This document shows, one piece after another, positions 21,778 to 32,469 of a stretch of DNA of 64,000 nucleotides. Source of the stretch: Rhynchosporium graminicola (Eukaryota; Ascomycota; Leotiomycetes; Helotiales; Ploettnerulaceae); the NCBI GenBank assembly GCA_900074885.1, contig FJUW01000001.1:434001-498000 (forward strand), in the 5' to 3' direction. The position numbers and the translations under genes are program-made. The notes under the pieces are model-generated. The model made no database searches, was not told the DNA's origin, and worked only from the letters and a program-made list of their open reading frames with translations. Positions within the stretch are counted from its first letter, which is position 1; each line of letters starts with the position of its first letter.

Positions 21778-23280
21778 TTTGATGATGTATGATATACTGA
21801 CTGACGGACGTGATTTAGAAAATGAGTGTGCAAAGAGAGTGAATGTAACAGGCAAGCTGTTTCAGTTGGTGATGTAAAGTGAGGTACTTAGAAGGGGTAA
21901 CCCTTTCTTATAGACATTCAAGTGTAACTTGGTTACGGAGTTCTCCTACGGAAGGATGTTTCCCGCGACTACGGGATGACAGACATGAAATTGCTTTACA
22001 CCCTTCCCGCTAGATGCAGTGGATCGAGATCCCCCTGGATCTGAGAAGTGGAAGTGAGAGTGGGGTTCAAGAGACCTCTTCCCTCGATCCTCAAGATCCA
22101 CATCGAATCCGCCAAGTTCGAAGCTCATGAACCTTAAATCTCAAACTTCTGATTAGCAAAGGTGACGTTGGGCCAGGGCGAGCATGTTGACTTTCGGTAC
22201 CGTGGTACTCCCTCCGAGGCTGGCATGCTGTCGGAAAGTATGAAGTGTTCGGATAGTTTTTCGGATCGCTATCACGCGCAGCACTGGAACGTGCTCATCA
22301 CAAGTATACTTTGCTGTAGTTTCGATGTTGGAAGTTCCAGATCCACCTGACCTGGTCTCTTCTTAGCAGACAGGAGCTGAGAGGTGGATTTTGTGACATA
22401 CTCCCCGATTACAGGTCTGTAGTATCATACTTGGGCAGGCACTTAGTATGAGAGGCTTGCTGATAACTTGAAGCTCAGAAGCCACTTTCGTTGCATCAAC
22501 ACTTTCTACAGTAGCTTCATCCCTGGCACCTGAACATTCATAGATGGCACATCTGAAGAGGTTCGCAACCCGCATATCCGCATAATCAGCGACTCCCCGG
22601 ATTTTGTTTGAAGCTGGACATCTGATGCTATCCGCTGCGCTGCTACTAGAGTTGCACTGGGCTGTGCACTCACTAAGTCGCTCTATGCTAGCCAATAGAA
22701 AGGCCAGAATCTATAGCACAGAACCTGATTCTGGTTAGGATGATTGAATATTTGGACTAAGGCTTATTTGAAGTTGCAAATGAACAATTCGCTATATCAT
22801 TAGAGACATTAGACGGTAGATGGACATTTCACTCGCATAGGTATGAAAAGTACCTACCGATAAGTAGGTTTTGGTGTTCCTCCCTCCGGCATATGGGCAT
22901 ATTCCGGCCCGAAAAATGCAACCCTGGTGTTAGCGCAGCGGATAATTAATTACCTTAGCTTTCCCCAGTCCTACAGTACCAGTACAGAGCACAAGGGGGT
23001 AAGAGCTGCACGTAGAAACTCCACGAATTGAAATTCTTTCATTGTCCCCTGTGTGGTGAGATGAGGGCTCAATCGCGGGTGGCTTTACCAAGGTATGGGG
23101 AAATCTTAATGTAAGCTTGTTTCTCCTTGGCTCTTTGCAAATGTGGATTTACCCCGGTTTCAACGTTCAAACTCGACTTTTACAGTCCGTACGGAGTACA
23201 TCGATCGTATGGACTGGAGCCCTGCTGCCTACCTACCTGAATAAGCTCGGAATGGTTTGAGGCCCTCCTTGTCGAGCCTC

Positions 23281-23338
23281 GAGCACGAGCTCGAGCACGA
23301 GCACAACCACGACCACGACCACGACCGCGAGCACGAGC
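23281..23338. repeat. Degenerate CACGAN/GAGCAC hexamer minisatellite
   Basis: About nine tandem units of a six-base motif, first as gagcac, then as cacgac and gagcac again, running directly on from gtcgagcctc. No coding frame of interest is linked to it. Confidence 0.8.
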
Positions 23339-23988
23339 CGAAATTTGGTCTTTTCTGATAGCAAGAGTACTCGAGTACCTAGTTAGCTATAGAAGGCTCT
23401 GGAGAAAACTTAGAGTTCTGCTCAGAGTGAGACGAAGCTGATTTGCTGGATAAACACCCCTAAAAGTAAAGTATCTTGGTACGCACACGAGGCCTGCTTT
23501 TCATCTCTTTCAACATTCAAACTGGGGGCCGGAGGGGGAGCATAGCAGTAGGTTCTGAAAGATGTGATGGCGTGGCGTGCCTGAGGGTTGACGTCTAAGC
23601 CGTACATGACAGCTACGAAGTAGTACAGCCCAGTGATGCGTCACCGACGGACTCTATGTTGCAGAAATCTACCAAGGATGTGAAATCTGTGAATTTGGTA
23701 AACTCTGATAAAAGTCCTGATGATGAGAGAAAACTCTAAAACTAGCGACGCCAGGCAAATTACTGTAGTGAGCGAGCAAGTATAATTGATTGTCGTAACT
23801 CAATTCCAGAGTCACAAGGATACAAGTACGCTTCCGTACCATCAATGCTCCTTCAGTACAAGGCATTTATGGGGTAACAGCTTCAACGGTTCTTACCGTT
23901 GGCCTAAAGCCTTGCCAAACTTGATGCACTAGCCATAATTTTGATCTTTTACACAGTTCCGTTCGGGGTTGGTTTGGAGTGTATACCA

Positions 23989-24008
23989 GAGGTACAGCGG
24001 CTAATCAC
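23989..24008 (-). repeat. Dispersed repeat copy, inverted
   Basis: On the minus strand it reads TTAGCCGCTGTACCTC, close to the plus-strand copies at about 24151, 24408 and 25841. Confidence 0.5.
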
Positions 24009-24092
24009 TCTACCAGCATCAGAAGGAAGGACCTTCCGTGCGTCTAATCTACCAGTTTACGGAGGGGACCTTCCGTGCAGCGATTCTGATCA

Positions 24093-24132
24093 GGCGACCA
24101 GGGTTTACCCTTTGGCGCTCCTTCTGGTCGCC
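24093..24132. repeat. Hairpin with 9 bp perfect arms
   Basis: ggcgaccag (24093-24101) and ctggtcgcc (24124-24132) are exact reverse complements around a 22-base loop. It has no clear role and may belong to a miniature element. Confidence 0.55.
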
Positions 24133-24150
24133 CCTCTTACGGAGTACAAC

Positions 24151-24173
24151 ACTTAACCGCTGAACCTTCGTAC
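24151..24173 (+). repeat. Dispersed repeat copy
   Basis: Reads acttaaccgctgaaccttcg then tac. A degenerate inverted partner (tacggaggcgtagcggtta) lies at about 24212-24230, so the two could be the ends of a short MITE-like element. Confidence 0.5.
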
Positions 24174-24390
24174 AGAATAAAAAAGGGTTTCGAGAATCAA
24201 AGGACGAAATCTACGGAGGCGTAGCGGTTACGCACAGTCAACCTGGACTCTCGGCCTCCTCAATGAACAGAGTAAGGCTGTCAGCACGCACTGACTTGAT
24301 CGCACTGAGTTGATTACTACACCAACTAAGTAAGCATCTGTTTACTCCTCCGTAGATTAAGTAAAGTCTCGAGACCTGCAGAACTCCCTA

Positions 24391-24429
24391 GTCGACTTAG
24401 GACAATACTTAACGGCTGTACCTCCGTAC
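24391..24429 (+). repeat. Dispersed repeat copy, long form
   Basis: Begins gtcgacttagg and continues to acttaacggctgtacctccg; it pairs with the copy at 25827-25862 over its full length with scattered differences. Confidence 0.6.
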
Positions 24430-25754
24430 GGGTTTCGGTACCTTCCGTACGTAGTGATTTAATATCTACAAGGAACGAGAGTATCTTTACACAGGGGAAG
24501 GGGGAATGATACAGTTACTACTCGACTATTCCCCCCTTGGTTATCTCGAAGCGTGGCAAGGCTGGCACTGTTCAATTTAGGTACCAAGAAAGTTTGCAAT
24601 TCTCTCGCAGCGCCAAAAGACATTTCGCGAGGAGGAAGACTATCGTGCCGGAGCCACCGACCTTTCGTTAGGGTCATGTTTGAAGTTAATCATATGACCC
24701 CGCCTGCGGTACCTGCGGTGATATCGCTGATCAACATGGAACACGTAGAACTTGGGACAGCGCCAAATTAACGGGGGACTGGAATACCTAGCTTCAAGCC
24801 TGCCACCATGTAGGGTAGGGTCTTTGCCATAGGACACGATTACTCCGTAATATTACAGTAGCATTACGGGATATCAAAGTTTCGCCAGGGGCAACTCTTT
24901 GGTGCAATTGGCACGTTGTTGTTGCAAACAAGGTCTCGCTTTGCTGGTCTAGAATCAGACTCTCCATCGGGGAATTAAGTGGCCGATTTTGACACAGGCC
25001 CTTCCACCCAAAACCACTCATTTCTCAGAACATTATCACTTTGCCATTGGCTCTCCTAGTCTAACACATTCATGTAATATTTTTGTGTACTAGAACAAGT
25101 AATCGTAGAAAGGCCTCGATTTTTGCAACTTTCGATAACCCGATTTAAAGGCTATTTGATATCGTAGTGATCAGAAGGAGAATTATTTGTCTATACAGAC
25201 TGCACGTGTGTCAAACTCGGCCACTTAATTCTCCGATGTAGAGATCGGATCCGATCATCAACTTCGGGCTCGCAAATTATATGTTGAGCATACCATCTAG
25301 TACAGGCGATCAATAATGTTATTTCGCTATCTGTGCTCCTACTTCAAGCCTTGCTTATCAGAGAATGAAGGAAAGTTGAGGGTCTTAAAACATGATTCGT
25401 ATTTGACCGCTGGCGGCATGGGGGTGATTCCTAGGAAGAGGGACATACCGCATTAAGTACATTGTTTACCGCCTGCACTAAGTAGGCAACTTGAACATCC
25501 TCTTGGAAGAACTATAGCATGCTCAAACACTGTACTCAAACAGAACATAAAAAGTGAATACGCTGACCCAAGACCGGCTAATTAAGATTCCTGGCCTTCT
25601 AGAGGCCTACAATGCTTTGCCCGGAATGTTACCTCCGTACCTACAGTGATATTCCTCTACTATCAGCTCCCCTTTCCTACCTACATTTATGGAGGGATGT
25701 CAAGAGCTTAAGTATTACCCCTAGTAGATTACAGTGGGCTTGCAGCTATCTTTT

Positions 25755-25791
25755 TTATATTAATGACTAAGTGACTTAGTCATTAATATAA
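25755..25791. repeat. Perfect palindrome, 18 bp arms, single-base centre
   Basis: The left arm ends ATGACTAAGT at 25772, the central g is at 25773 and the right arm begins ACTTAGTCAT at 25774. All 18 pairs match. It contains overlapping TGACTAAG/CTTAGTCA half-sites that resemble bZIP (AP-1-like) sites. Confidence 0.85.
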
Positions 25792-25826
25792 TAAGGAAAG
25801 TAGCATGACCTACAAAGCCACACTGG

Positions 25827-25862
25827 TCGACTAGGTGTAACGTTTAACCGCTGTACCTACCT
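25827..25862 (+). repeat. Dispersed repeat copy, long form
   Basis: Reads gtcgactaggtgtaacg, then tttaaccgctgtaccta; related to 24391-24429. Confidence 0.6.
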
Positions 25863-26098
25863 TGTAATCAATCTCCGTCGCTGTTGCACGAGCAGTGGGG
25901 AGCGCAACTCTGATGAGTGGATACGGTATCACTGTGATGGAAAGTATATTGTATTTTCCGACGCAAGTGCGTTCAATTCTCTGTAATCTCTTTAAGCTTT
26001 ACTACTGAAACTATCACCCCGCAGGAGGGGGATACCGTCCGCAGGTCATGTAATATCTCCGATTTTCATGCCCCAGCTTTCGTAATTTTGGCCGCTGG

Positions 26099-27941
26099 CT
26101 ACCAACTCAGAACTCTGCACAATAGCTTCCCCAACACACCTCGTACTCTCCCAGGCTTCTCACTCACACACGTGAAGACTACAGCTGCACTGGTGGCGAA
26201 GGCTAAAGTTTCACGCCACTGCTTCTCCATGAGGTACCGTCGGGGAAGCAGTGTAGCCAACGCACGTGGAGCGACAAAAAGTCCAAGCTCTTTCCTCCGG
26301 GTCTCAGTCTCGATGAGTACGCTCCATCCGCAGAGAGCGCATCCCCCTCCAATGCATGGACCACTGTCAATCTGCTGACAAGTTGCGGTCGAACTTCCCA
26401 GTATTTTCGGTCCGAGACGAGATCGAGTTAGACAAATACCATAATAATACAAGGCGATAAATGTCCCCAGGAACGACGACGAGCGCGCAGAGGATTTCAA
26501 GGCGTGGATGAACCTTTTTCTGGTTGGGTCCCGGGCTGTGAGAATGAGGTTCAAGGGAAGGTATGTCGAGAATGCCCAGGTAAAAGATCGTACGAATCTA
26601 GAAAATGCATGATACTCGCAACTTGAACCAGTACCCATATGGACGATTTCGCATGGATATGGAACAGTCTTTGCAGGATCTCCGTAATCTAACGGCAGAT
26701 TGTAGTCTTTGCACATGTCTTGTAGGAGATACGCTTGACCTGTTTCCTGGCCGTATTTGATCTCGCCGTACCTCATTCGGCGGAGGGCCAGTAGCAGTCG
26801 CTGGTCAACGGCGGCGGCAGACTTGATCCATTTGTTGTAAGATCTGGGTAGACGATCTGGGGTGTATATCCAAGCCCACATGATCAAGGCGCAAGACGAT
26901 GCGAAAATGGCTGGATCAGCTAGTGTTGATATTACCTTGTCAATCTTCTACTATCAGTAGTGCTTTGCAATATGGGAGGCTAGACGTACACTGCTCCATC
27001 GCCTGGTGGTCTTTCGTCGATCTCTCCTCTGCGTCCATAGCTCTCCTATAACAACGTCAAGCGCTCTTGTCACGGCGAACAGTGTCAGATCCATAGTTCT
27101 ACCTGCAAAGTGGGTTGGTCTGGCGACTCGTCCATTTGCAGTTTCGTGGAACACGATTTCCGTAAAAGCGTTGCTCTTCTTAGATTGGAGAAGCTTCAAG
27201 CTGAACCAAGCTGCGGCGAAAGTGGAAAGCCATTTTGTCAGACTGAAATAATTAGCAAAATGCTTCGTGGCTGGTAGCTCAGCAACTGCTTCATCGGGGA
27301 AAGGAGATATTCATCGTCGCGACTCGATTTTGGAATCACTAAGCTCTCCTATGACTGCAAACAACCACTTCTGTTCGAAAGTCGCAACTTAATTGTCAAG
27401 TCACTGAATTATCATAGAACATTTCTAACGTGATGTTTTGAAGTCCTTTACGAATTTGATGACTTTACCTGTAGCGGGAAATGGACATGCTGGAGCTGAA
27501 TATGGCTCTTTTATGCTTACCGTGATTTCTCCGCCTGTGACAACTTTGTTACTACACTCGCGAAGAAACGCTGCAAGGGCAACTGGAGCAGTTAGCAAAG
27601 CAAAAAAAGGGATCTATCGGGCCACCTGCTTCAAGCAAAGTCGAGCCTCCTACAAGCGCGGCACAAAAAGTAGGAAATCTTTGAAATTCCAATCCTCCTC
27701 GCAGAATTTGAATGAGAGCATTACTGAGTTTGTCGTCCGGCTTTTCATCGATATTTTTCCTCTTTCGGTTCAGATAGGTCAAGAGTAGTGTCAGAACCCT
27801 TGGTGCAGTACTTGAAGCGTAGCCCAACACATATGCAAGAATGGCAGGCCGTAGGAGTGGTGGTAATTTCTGTTCGAGGCATCTACTTTTGGCAAGCCGA
27901 ATCGTTGTAAGTTGAGAACTCATTGGCGGAAACGGTGACAT
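26099..27941 (-). CDS. TMEM135-like integral membrane protein
   Basis: Reading down the minus strand: first exon from ATG 27941 (LRPAILAYVLGYASSTAPRV), then GGSTLLEA spliced to FLRECSNKVVTGGEIT, a larger intron, then LTKWLSTFAAAWFSLKLLQS and RTMDLTLFAVTRALDVVIGE. The long last exon holds the family core: MWAWIYTPDRLPRSYNKWI, PYPCEIVHMGTGSSCEYHA, LGTFIALYYYGICLTRSRLG, GPCIGGGCALCGWSVLIE and FVAPRALATLLPRRYL. Related proteins are peroxisome- or mitochondria-linked membrane proteins of unclear mechanism. Several hydrophobic segments fit a multi-pass topology. The exon joints between 27200 and 27540 are not settled: one intron would be about 300 nt, long for this genome. Confidence 0.75.
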
Positions 27942-29929
27942 CTCTGCATACGAGCTACCCTGTCAAATTCCTATGAGGAATTGTCAGCAATAGTCATGAG
28001 AACATGAAATCACTTAGGAGTGGTTGCTTGCTTGTTTGGGAACAGATGAGAAGATTGCATGATCCTTGGAGGGCAAAATCGACATTTCGGGGTTCTCATC
28101 GTATTGGGGTCACTGACCATGTGTTTTGACCGAGGTTGGCTGTGTGTGTCCGAATCGGGTATTTTCCCCGGATTGTCGGATGCAGGAGAAATCCTGGAGA
28201 GTGTAAACAAATCGGAGGAAGTAATAGTGTGTTTCCACGAATGTTTGAATCCAAATTCACGCAGAAAGTGGTCAGGTGACTAGTCATAAACAGGATGGCG
28301 AAAGAAAAGATGGACAATAAAGCTAGAAAGGCGACTAGGCAGGCGGTATCGATATCGTGTTCGATCATCTACCCGTAGATGGTTCTGTACGTTGTACTTA
28401 TATTAGAGAGCAGGTGTCCAAGATAGCTCCAAGATTGAAATTGAGTGCAGAGTCTTGAAATGTCGTGGTGGTGGTGGTGGTGGTTGTGGTTATCAGCGGT
28501 GAGTTGACTAGCAAACGCGCTCTGGTATGGCCAACTGCCTAGCCTTTGTTTGTCTCAAAGGCTGCAGGCTTCGGATATCAGATCAGATCAGGTCGGGCGG
28601 GATAACAGGATAGTCGTGACAACAAGCCGATCGAGCTGGCTGAATTCGTCTCCGGCGGTGCGAGTACCTAGGACGTGAGTAGTAAACTCGTCAGAGAATT
28701 GTACAACTTTTACAATATATCTGTAGTGATATGCCGTGAAAAGTTCACGACTCTGTCCTCGAATTATATATAGGTAGGGAATCTCGCCAGTAATACTCTG
28801 AAGTCAAGTCACTCTTCGACGACTTTGTTAATCTTAATCGAAGATATTACTTCACCCCGACGAATGTGTCCAGCCTCGGATTTATGACGTTCGAATTGAG
28901 AAAGATCCTCACTAGAGAAGGCGGTGGAGGGGAGTGGAGAGGAGAGGAGAGGCCCCGGCCCAATTGTAAGACTAATAAAGTGCCGGCCCAGATGGGGACA
29001 AGCCTGGAATACAAGAACTGAAACAGAACAACAAAATAAAGCAATTTCTCCGATGGGTAGGTTAGGTACTTATACCAGAGGAACAAAAAGAATTATATCA
29101 GCGCAGAGTAACACTTCACATCAACACTACTTCACAGTAAACCCTCGATATCCAAATCATAAGTAAGTATCACGAGTCTGATCCCCTCACTCACTCGAGT
29201 CTTTGAAGCGTTTCCTAATCTATCCTAGCCTAGATTCTTATTCTTTGGCCGGCCATGGCTGCGTGGTGGCTGAACTAGAGGTGCCTTTTTCACATGTAAA
29301 CACCTCGACTCGAGACCGATACACCACCAACAAGGGCCAGACCAATACCCTTCTCGAAGCCTGGCTGGAGTTTCCCATGCATATGCATCCATCCAGATAC
29401 CTGTGGATCACCCGCACCGAGCATACTCTAGCTTTACATTGAGCTTCAATGGTGTTTGTTGGGACTTTCAAGCTCAAAATACGTACCATCAGTTACTCAA
29501 TCAACACGAATCTACCTCCGTCGGAACGAGGCCCATCACTCAAACTACTGGCGCCTCTAGTTTACTGACTACTTTCTTGAATCCACGACAACCCCCACAT
29601 GGTGTAAACATCCGGCTTCAGTTAATCCTCTACGCAATACGAATCAAGATCCAAATATCCTCAACGTCTGCCAGATACCCCGCCACAGCTCTACAAGACC
29701 CAGGAAAGTCGAAGTGGATCGGTATACACCTTTGGTCTTGCTCCTTTGTACCGTGGTCGATGTTCAAAACTTCGGCGACGTCACAGAAAGGATACGAGGC
29801 TCGCGAGGGTGAGATCCGGGGTGACACTTGACGAGTAAAGGATCCGAATACAAACACTACTTCCTCGCCTTCTTCCGCCTCCCTCAAGTCACCGCGGCGG
29901 CACTCATGCTCGCGGTTCAGCGTCATAGT
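27942..29929. other. 2 kb intergenic region between divergent genes
   Basis: Lies between the TMEM135-like gene (minus) and the bHLH gene (plus), so it contains both promoters. A (GTG)n tract is at 28465-28484 and a purine-rich patch at about 28915-28955. Short open frames (for example 28096-28368 minus, with one hydrophobic stretch) are not supported as genes. The transcript leader of the bHLH gene probably starts somewhere after 29150. Confidence 0.45.
28465..28484. repeat. (GTG)n microsatellite
   Basis: About seven GTG units in a row within the divergent intergenic region. Confidence 0.85.
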
Positions 29930-31253
29930 ATGGGTTCGTCGAAACCACCGAACCTCGATATGCCTTTTGGCTGTACGTACCCTGTGTATGAATCATCTGG
30001 CACCTGCTGATCACGTTGCAGATTCATTTGACAACAACTCGACCTTCCCTTTCCCTTCTCCAACAGACCCCGCCCCTGGACCTTCTCTGCTCGACGACGA
30101 TGAATCTCGGTTATTGACCAACTTCTTCGATGGAGTCAGCTCAGAGCACTACGATTATAGTTTCTTCGATAACCCAGCCGATGGATCTGAACTGGGGCAT
30201 GGATGGGAAGAATTACCGCCAGTTTTCATGGGAACAACTTCTTCTTTCGGTCCACAACCCCAAATGGGATCTCATGAATTATTACAAGCACAGTTTGGGG
30301 ATATGTCACATATTAATGCCGGTTCGTCAATACCACCATCGACATCAGCAGATGTTTTGGCAGCGGCATCCGTACTCCAAAATGGGGCTGCCCGTTCACA
30401 GAGTGCGAGTAACGGACTCTTCGGGGCGCAGGATTTGCATGCTATAAATGGCCATTTCAGAGCTCAGTCCATGTCAATACCACATCCTCGGACACAGGCA
30501 GGCTTCAGTCAACGACCAGAACATGACATGCATGAACCTTTCTTTACGGATATGGTATTCGGAGGGCAACCGGAGGGCTCAATGCGACGAGTAGGCAATC
30601 GAAAAGCTGATATACATTGGGGTTCGGATGCCGGATTCAGTCAAGGCTTCCTGGTCGCGCCCAGTCAAGACATTCATCATGCTACAGGAAGTGCCTACAA
30701 GAAAGTTGTAGAGAATGCTCTGGCGCTCAATGGGCCAAGTAGTGCGGATACTACACAACCGCCCAGTCCCACATTAATCAAATCAACACTTCGCCCGAAT
30801 GCCATACCCATCGCCAGCGAGATCAAAGGGGATGAACAGAACTCGCGACCCAAGAAACGGGGGAAGAGTAAAGTTCAAGAAGATGCTGAGGAAGAGGATT
30901 CAAGTTCAGGAACCGCCAAGTCTGCCAAGAAACGAAAATCGGGGAAGAAGGCCGCAATTGAAATACCAGCTCATGAATCGGAAAAGAGACGTAAATCGAA
31001 TGCTGCAGCTGCGGCTAAAGCAAGAGAGAACCTTACTGAGGACCAGAAACGAGAGAATCATATCAAGAGTGAGCAGAAGCGAAGGACTCTAATCCGAGAA
31101 GGCTTTGAGGAGATAGGCGAGCTAGTGCCTGGTTTGAGGGGTGGTGGATTTAGTAAAAGCGCAGTCCTTGTTATGGCAGCAGACTGGTTAGAGGACTTGA
31201 TCAAAGGTAACGAGGAGCTTCAAAGGAGGGTTGATCAACTGGAAGGTAAATGA
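29930..31253 (+). CDS. bHLH (Myc-type) transcription factor
   Basis: Two exons: MGSSKPPNLDMPFG from ATG 29930, then an intron (donor gtacgt at about 29974, acceptor gttgcag at about 30022) giving Y-SFDNNSTFPFPSPTDP. An upstream in-frame ATG at 29906 is possible. The N-terminal 270 residues are acidic and Ser/Pro-rich, a likely activation region. A basic nuclear-signal stretch follows (RPKKRGKSK, AKKRKSGKKAAIE). The C-terminus is a bHLH: basic helix KRENHIKSEQKRRTLIREGF, loop VPGLRGGGFSKS, second helix AVLVMAADWLEDLI, then a short leucine-zipper-like tail to the stop. The His-Glu-Arg basic pattern predicts E-box binding. Fungal relatives include INO4-like and sterol/phospholipid regulators; targets cannot be told from sequence. 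Confidence 0.85.
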
Positions 31254-32469
31254 AACAACGACGGACAGGTGAAAATGGATCGGCGTTTGGAGTATAGCAT
31301 TGATTTTGGGCGGAGGGAAAGGCTGGTTGCTTTTATGATACACAGGGCATTATCCATGGATTATGTGGGATGAGGTTTGGGAGGTTGTTCTGGCGGGTGC
31401 TAGCAGTCAGTCATAGCTAGGCAGTTTGTTATTCTATACCATATTTGAAATCATCGAATTACGTTACCACATAAACAATGCCTCACTGCTCTTTGCTTTC
31501 CATCAACTTAATAGGCACATCTCCCACCATTCGGAAGCGAATCACTTATCAACTAACTGTCCACCCGGAATTCTAAAAAATCTCAGCCTGATCTTCACAT
31601 GTCAAAGAGCACTGGGCGGGACACACCACCACCACCACCTCTCTACTCTTCACGATTGGCCAGGCAGCTGAATAGGGGGTCCCAGCAATTCGCCTAAGCT
31701 GTTTACTACCTACCGTATCGGAAGGACGCGGATAAATTGGGTGGTGACGAAACTTGCTGAGGCAGTCAAGGCAGTCAAGTCCTCCACTGACCTATCTATG
31801 TCGAGTCCTTTGAATCTGCTATTCCCTGAGGATTGGATACTTGGCGCAATCTTGCGTTTCATGACTTACCTAGTGAATGAAGTCCTATGAAAAATGGTTC
31901 CAGGACTCTGGAAGAGATAATGCATAGTAATGTTCTGTTCTGTTCCGGTGACTCTGAAACATCATTTTGGTATATGTCTAGAGGTGACTTTATGACATTG
32001 AACCGGCGTCCGAGTTCACGCTTCACTGGAGATGTGTTTGGCCCTGCCTTGTTTATTGCGTATTATTTTACCTATTGACAGCGTTTTAGGACAGAGGATT
32101 CTGTACATATCAACCTTCTGTAGGCTCGCTCGCTTGTAATAGTGTCCGTATCCTCACACCTGGGAATAGAGGAACTGATTGTTGTTCTGTCATTTCGCGT
32201 AGCGTCACAAGGGAGAAAAAGACTGCTAAGAGAAGAGATTACGGAGAGAAGAGGTCATCAAGCACTTGCTTCTTGGGATGATTGCATAAAGTCGGGGCCA
32301 AAGAAAAGTAAGAGAACTGATGCCTCTACATTTCACATAATCTGCAAGCCGACGAGTATAACTCGGCCAGCCGGTGTGGTGTGAAAACCCAAGATTCAGA
32401 CTTCGTAGTCGGAAGTTCATTCCTAGAAATTTAGACATGAAATCAATTTTATTTTTTTCAAAAATGACC
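31254..32469. other. 1.2 kb intergenic region between convergent genes
   Basis: 3' flanks of the bHLH and polymerase genes. A (CAC)n tract is at about 31625-31639. Only short unsupported open frames. Confidence 0.45.

Larger units (their letters stand above)
21778..26098. other. 4.3 kb gene-poor, repeat-scarred region
   Basis: No gene can be supported. It holds a hexamer minisatellite at 23281-23338, copies of a dispersed TTAACCGCTGTACC-type repeat, a hairpin at 24093-24132, several tacggagta/tactccgta motifs and a long perfect palindrome at 25755-25791. The part next to 21777 is the polygalacturonase promoter. Confidence 0.5.

Noticed and set aside
23281..23338. Short tandem units considered as a CRISPR-like array
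   Set aside because: Six-base units without spacers in a eukaryotic genome; a simple minisatellite.
28096..28368. 90-codon minus frame with one hydrophobic stretch, considered as a first exon of the TMEM135-like gene
   Set aside because: The TMEM135-like gene already has a good N-terminus at 27941, and no phase-compatible join was found.
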